From: Streptomyces sp. NBC_01241
GTDB lineage: Bacteria; Actinomycetota; Actinomycetes; Streptomycetales; Streptomycetaceae
Length of the DNA: 64,000 bases
Assembly (NCBI RefSeq): GCF_041435435.1
Contig: NZ_CP108494.1
Coordinates: 7,040,501-7,104,500, forward strand
Reading direction: 5' to 3'
Made by a program: the position numbers and the translations under genes. The number at the start of each line of letters is the position of its first letter. Positions within the stretch are counted from its first letter, which is position 1. Of the stretch, positions 61,807 to 64,000 are shown in pieces. The notes beneath the pieces are model-generated. The model was not told the origin of the DNA, did no database searches, and was given only the letters and a program-made list of their open reading frames with translations.

Positions 61807-61857
61807 ATGTCCTGACAACATGCGGCTTGTTCGGTGTTCATGCTGTCCGGACAACAG
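61807..61857. promoter_or_regulatory. Two TGTCCKGACAACA sites between the oxidoreductase and GntR genes
   Basis: ATGTCCTGACAACAT (61807-61821) and CTGTCCGGACAACAG (61843-61857) share TGTCC-K-GACAACA, 36 bp apart, in the divergent spacer. They fit the size and form of GntR/HutC operators. Neighbouring GntR is the probable binder. Confidence 0.6.
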
Positions 61858-61904
61858 AACGACCTGACTACCGGAGGATCTGATGCGGGGGTTACCCTCC
61901 ACGC

Positions 61905-62663
61905 GTGCCCGAACCCACCGCCGACCCCGCCGCGCTCGAACTCGGCGTGGACCGCACCAGCCCGGTTCCGCTGTACTACCAGCTGGCCCAGCAGCTGGAA
62001 GCGGCCATCGCGCAGGGCCGGCTCGCCCCCGGCAGCCTCCTCGGCAACGAGATCGAGCTCGCGGCCCGGCTCGGCCTGTCCCGGCCCACCGTCCGCCAGG
62101 CCATCCAGTCACTGGTCGACAAGGGCCTGATGGTCCGCCGCCGCGGCGTCGGCACCCAGGTCGTGCACAGCAGGGTCCGCCGCCCGCTCGAACTGAGCAG
62201 TCTGTACGACGACCTGGAGGCGGCGGGCGGGCACCCCACGACCCGCGTCCTGCGCAACACCGTCGAACCCGCCGGAGTCGACATCGCCGACGCCCTCGGA
62301 ATCGCGGCGGGGACCGACGTACACCTCGTCGAACGGCTGCGGTACGCGCACGACGAGCCGCTGGCACTCCTGCGCAACCACGTACCCCTCGGGATCATCG
62401 ACCTCGACACCGCACGGCTGGAGACCACCGGCCTCTACCGGATGATGCGGGGCGCCGGCATCACCCTGCACAGCGCCCGCCAGACCGTCGGCGCCAGGCT
62501 CGCCACCGCAGAGGAGGCGGCCGGACTCGCCGAGACGGAAGGGGCCGCCGTACTGACGATGGAGCGCACCACCTTCGACGACACCGGGCGCGCGGTCGAG
62601 TTCGGCTCCCACGTCTACCGGGCCTCGCGCTACTCCTTCGAATTCCAGCTGCTCGTACGGTGA
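61905..62663 (+). CDS. GntR/HutC-family transcriptional regulator with UTRA domain
   Basis: A 252-residue regulator. The winged helix reads VPLYYQLAQQLEAAIAQGRL and LAARLGLSRPTVRQAIQSLV. The UTRA effector domain has AALGIAAGTDVHLVERLRY-like blocks (DALGIAAGTDVHLVERLRYA; LLRNHVPLGIIDLDTARLET; VEFGSHVYRASRYSFEFQLL). It probably represses the divergent oxidoreductase and the downstream ABC system in response to a sugar or polyol. GTG at 61905. Confidence 0.9.
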   Translation: MPEPTADPAALELGVDRTSPVPLYYQLAQQLEAAIAQGRLAPGSLLGNEIELAARLGLSRPTVRQAIQSLVDKGLMVRRRGVGTQVVHSRVRRPLELSSLYDDLEAAGGHPTTRVLRNTVEPAGVDIADALGIAAGTDVHLVERLRYAHDEPLALLRNHVPLGIIDLDTARLETTGLYRMMRGAGITLHSARQTVGARLATAEEAAGLAETEGAAVLTMERTTFDDTGRAVEFGSHVYRASRYSFEFQLLVR

Positions 62664-62756
62664 CGACGGCCCCACGGCCCCGTTGACGTCTCGTACCGCC
62701 GGCGCTAGAACTCACCCAGCCGCACTCGGGCGGCCGGGAGAGAAGGCGGACCCACC

Positions 62757-63026
62757 ATGCGTACCTCTCGCAAGGCGGCAACCCTGATGGCCGCGGCCGC
62801 CACCCCGCGGATGAAGAACGTCATCGGCAGCGGAAGGCCGGTGCTCACCGGCCCGGCGATCGTCACCGCCGACGACGTACCGCAGCCGGACGAACACACC
62901 ACGCGCGGCACCCGATGCCCCTCCCGCGCACCACCGCGCACACCCGGTGCCCCCGCACCCGCCCCGCCCCTGCCGGGCGGCGCCGTCGGCGGCTCGGGGA
63001 TACTTGGCCAGCCGGGCAGGGCGTGA
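62757..63026 (+). CDS. Small ORF with signal-like start, doubtful
   Basis: GAGAAGGCGG precedes ATG at 62757, and the product begins MRTSRKAATLMAAAATPRMK, resembling a signal peptide start. The rest is low-complexity (Pro/Ala/Arg) with no family match. It may be a remnant of a sugar-binding lipoprotein or a chance ORF. The remaining spacer 62664-63082 holds nothing else I can support. Confidence 0.3.
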   Translation: MRTSRKAATLMAAAATPRMKNVIGSGRPVLTGPAIVTADDVPQPDEHTTRGTRCPSRAPPRTPGAPAPAPPLPGGAVGGSGILGQPGRA

Positions 63027-63082
63027 ATCGTCCCCGGCCCCACCAAAGAGCACAGCGAGCAGCACAAGAAGGGCATGGCGTC

Positions 63083-64000
63083 GTGGCAAGGGTTCGGACA
63101 GGGGTACGTGCGATGGGCGCCGTGCTTGCGGCGGTGCTGGCGGCTTCCCTCGTGGGATGCAGCAGCACCGGCGGCAAGCGGGCGGAGGAGCGCGCGGCCC
63201 GGGCTGCCGCCGAGGGCCGGTCCGCGGTGACCACGCCCCGCTGGACCTTCGCCATGGTCACTCACTCGGGCGACGGGGACACCTTCTGGGACATCGTCCA
63301 GAGCGGTGCGAAGCAGGCGGCCGTCAAGGACAACATCAAGTTCCTGTACTCGCACAACGACGAGGCGCAGCAGCAGGCCCAGCTCGTCCAGGCCGCCATC
63401 GACCAGAAGGTCGACGGGCTGATCGTCACGCTCGCCAAGCCCGACGCGATGAAGGACGTCGTCGCCAAGGCGACCAAGGCCGGCATCCCGGTGATCACGG
63501 TGAACTCGGGCTCCGCGGAGTCCAAGCAGTTCGGCGCGCTCACCCACATCGGCCAGGACGAGTCCATCGCGGGCGAGGCGGTAGGCGACGAGCTCAACGC
63601 ACGCGGCCGCAAGAAGGCCCTGTGCATCCTGCACGAGCAGGGCAACGTCGGCCACGAGCAGCGCTGCGCCGGAGCGAAGAAGACGTTCGACGGGCAGCTG
63701 CAGAACCTCTACGTCGAGGGCACCAACATGCCCGACGTCCAGGCGTCCATCGAGGCCAAGCTCCAGGCCGACAAGAACATCGACGCGGTCGTCACCCTCG
63801 GGGCGCCGTTCGCGGACGCCGCCGTCAAGGCGAAGAAGACCGCGGGCAGCAAGGCCGAGATCGACACCTTCGACCTGAACGCGAAGGTCGCCGCCGCCCT
63901 CCAGGACAAGACCCTCGGCTTCGCGGTCGACCAGCAGCCCTACCTCCAGGGGTACGAGGCCGTCGACCTGCTCTGGCTGTACCGCTTCAACGGCAATGTG
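63083..64000 (+). CDS. Sugar ABC transporter substrate-binding lipoprotein (partial)
   Basis: At least 306 residues, running off the window edge with no stop. A lipobox (LAASLVGC) follows a short signal peptide from GTG at 63083 (AAGAAGGG upstream); ATG at 63113 is an alternative. The mature part is a periplasmic-binding-protein type 1 domain of the ribose/inositol group: WTFAMVTHSGDGDTFWDIVQ, DQKVDGLIVTLAKPDAMKDV, GIPVITVNSGSAESKQFGAL and GFAVDQQPYLQGYEAVDLLW. With the Gfo/Idh enzyme and GntR regulator it suggests a polyol (perhaps inositol) uptake and oxidation locus, continuing to the right. Confidence 0.88.
   Translation, partial: MARVRTGVRAMGAVLAAVLAASLVGCSSTGGKRAEERAARAAAEGRSAVTTPRWTFAMVTHSGDGDTFWDIVQSGAKQAAVKDNIKFLYSHNDEAQQQAQLVQAAIDQKVDGLIVTLAKPDAMKDVVAKATKAGIPVITVNSGSAESKQFGALTHIGQDESIAGEAVGDELNARGRKKALCILHEQGNVGHEQRCAGAKKTFDGQLQNLYVEGTNMPDVQASIEAKLQADKNIDAVVTLGAPFADAAVKAKKTAGSKAEIDTFDLNAKVAAALQDKTLGFAVDQQPYLQGYEAVDLLWLYRFNGNV

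Overview
The window is very GC-rich and has GTG/TTG starts, purine-rich ribosome binding sites and actinobacterial families (DUF397/DUF5753 pair, DUF5709, LAxTG surface protein, CYP107-like P450, TIGR03086). This points to a Streptomyces chromosome. From memory, the gene order resembles the purine/ureide segment of S. coelicolor around SCO6201-SCO6248. No tRNA, rRNA or CRISPR array was seen.

Layout. 1-15 kb: a sortase-anchored surface protein, a peptidoglycan amidase, a nitroreductase between two gene relics, a secreted nuclease, an ArsR-SRPBCC fusion, IS5- and IS4-type transposase remains around a lipoprotein, small stress-type proteins (DUF5709, DUF6296, cold shock), a DMT transporter and an AlkZ-like protein. 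15-21 kb: a GAF-LuxR regulator divergent from two overlapping AMP-dependent acyl-CoA ligases, then a small TTA-codon gene, a GNAT enzyme and a zinc-ribbon protein. 21-33 kb: glyoxylate branch (gcl, hyi, glxR), catalase, a beta-propeller lactonase, a DauR-like regulator, then uraD-uraH-uricase-8-oxoguanine deaminase. 33-37 kb: TetR regulator divergent from an amidohydrolase-APC permease pair. 37-45 kb: SH3 protein, chitosanase, hydrolases, a FnIII lipoprotein and a modular chitinase. 45-50 kb: DUF397/HTH pair, helicase fragment, malate synthase aceB, MobA-like transferase. 50-58 kb: allR, allB, and an allantoicase gene (alc) split by nested insertion sequences. 58-64 kb: P450, thioesterase, and a Gfo/Idh oxidoreductase divergent from a GntR regulator, followed by a sugar-binding lipoprotein that runs off the edge.

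How the genes work together. Uricase, UraH and UraD make allantoin from urate, AllB opens it to allantoate, and allantoicase would release ureidoglycolate. Glyoxylate then goes either to malate (AceB) or to glycerate (Gcl, Hyi, GlxR). Catalase would remove uricase peroxide. Two operator classes tie these genes together. Paired TTCCG-N5-CGGAA sites with 21 bp between repeats lie before gcl, hyi and allR/allB, with a degenerate pair before aceB; they are the expected AllR operators. A second palindrome, TCAACASTTTGTTGA, lies before katA, uraD and allB, with a weaker copy before aceB; its regulator is unknown.

The allantoicase gene is cut after about codon 235 by an IS200/IS605-type element carrying tnpA and tnpB. 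That element's left end was itself hit by an IS1182-type element. The bases downstream of the TnpB element, which would form the TnpB guide, are alc sequence. Several other genes carry small frame disruptions (katA, an amidohydrolase, the chitinase, the IS1182 transposase, a histidine kinase relic). These are either decay or consensus errors; raw reads would decide.
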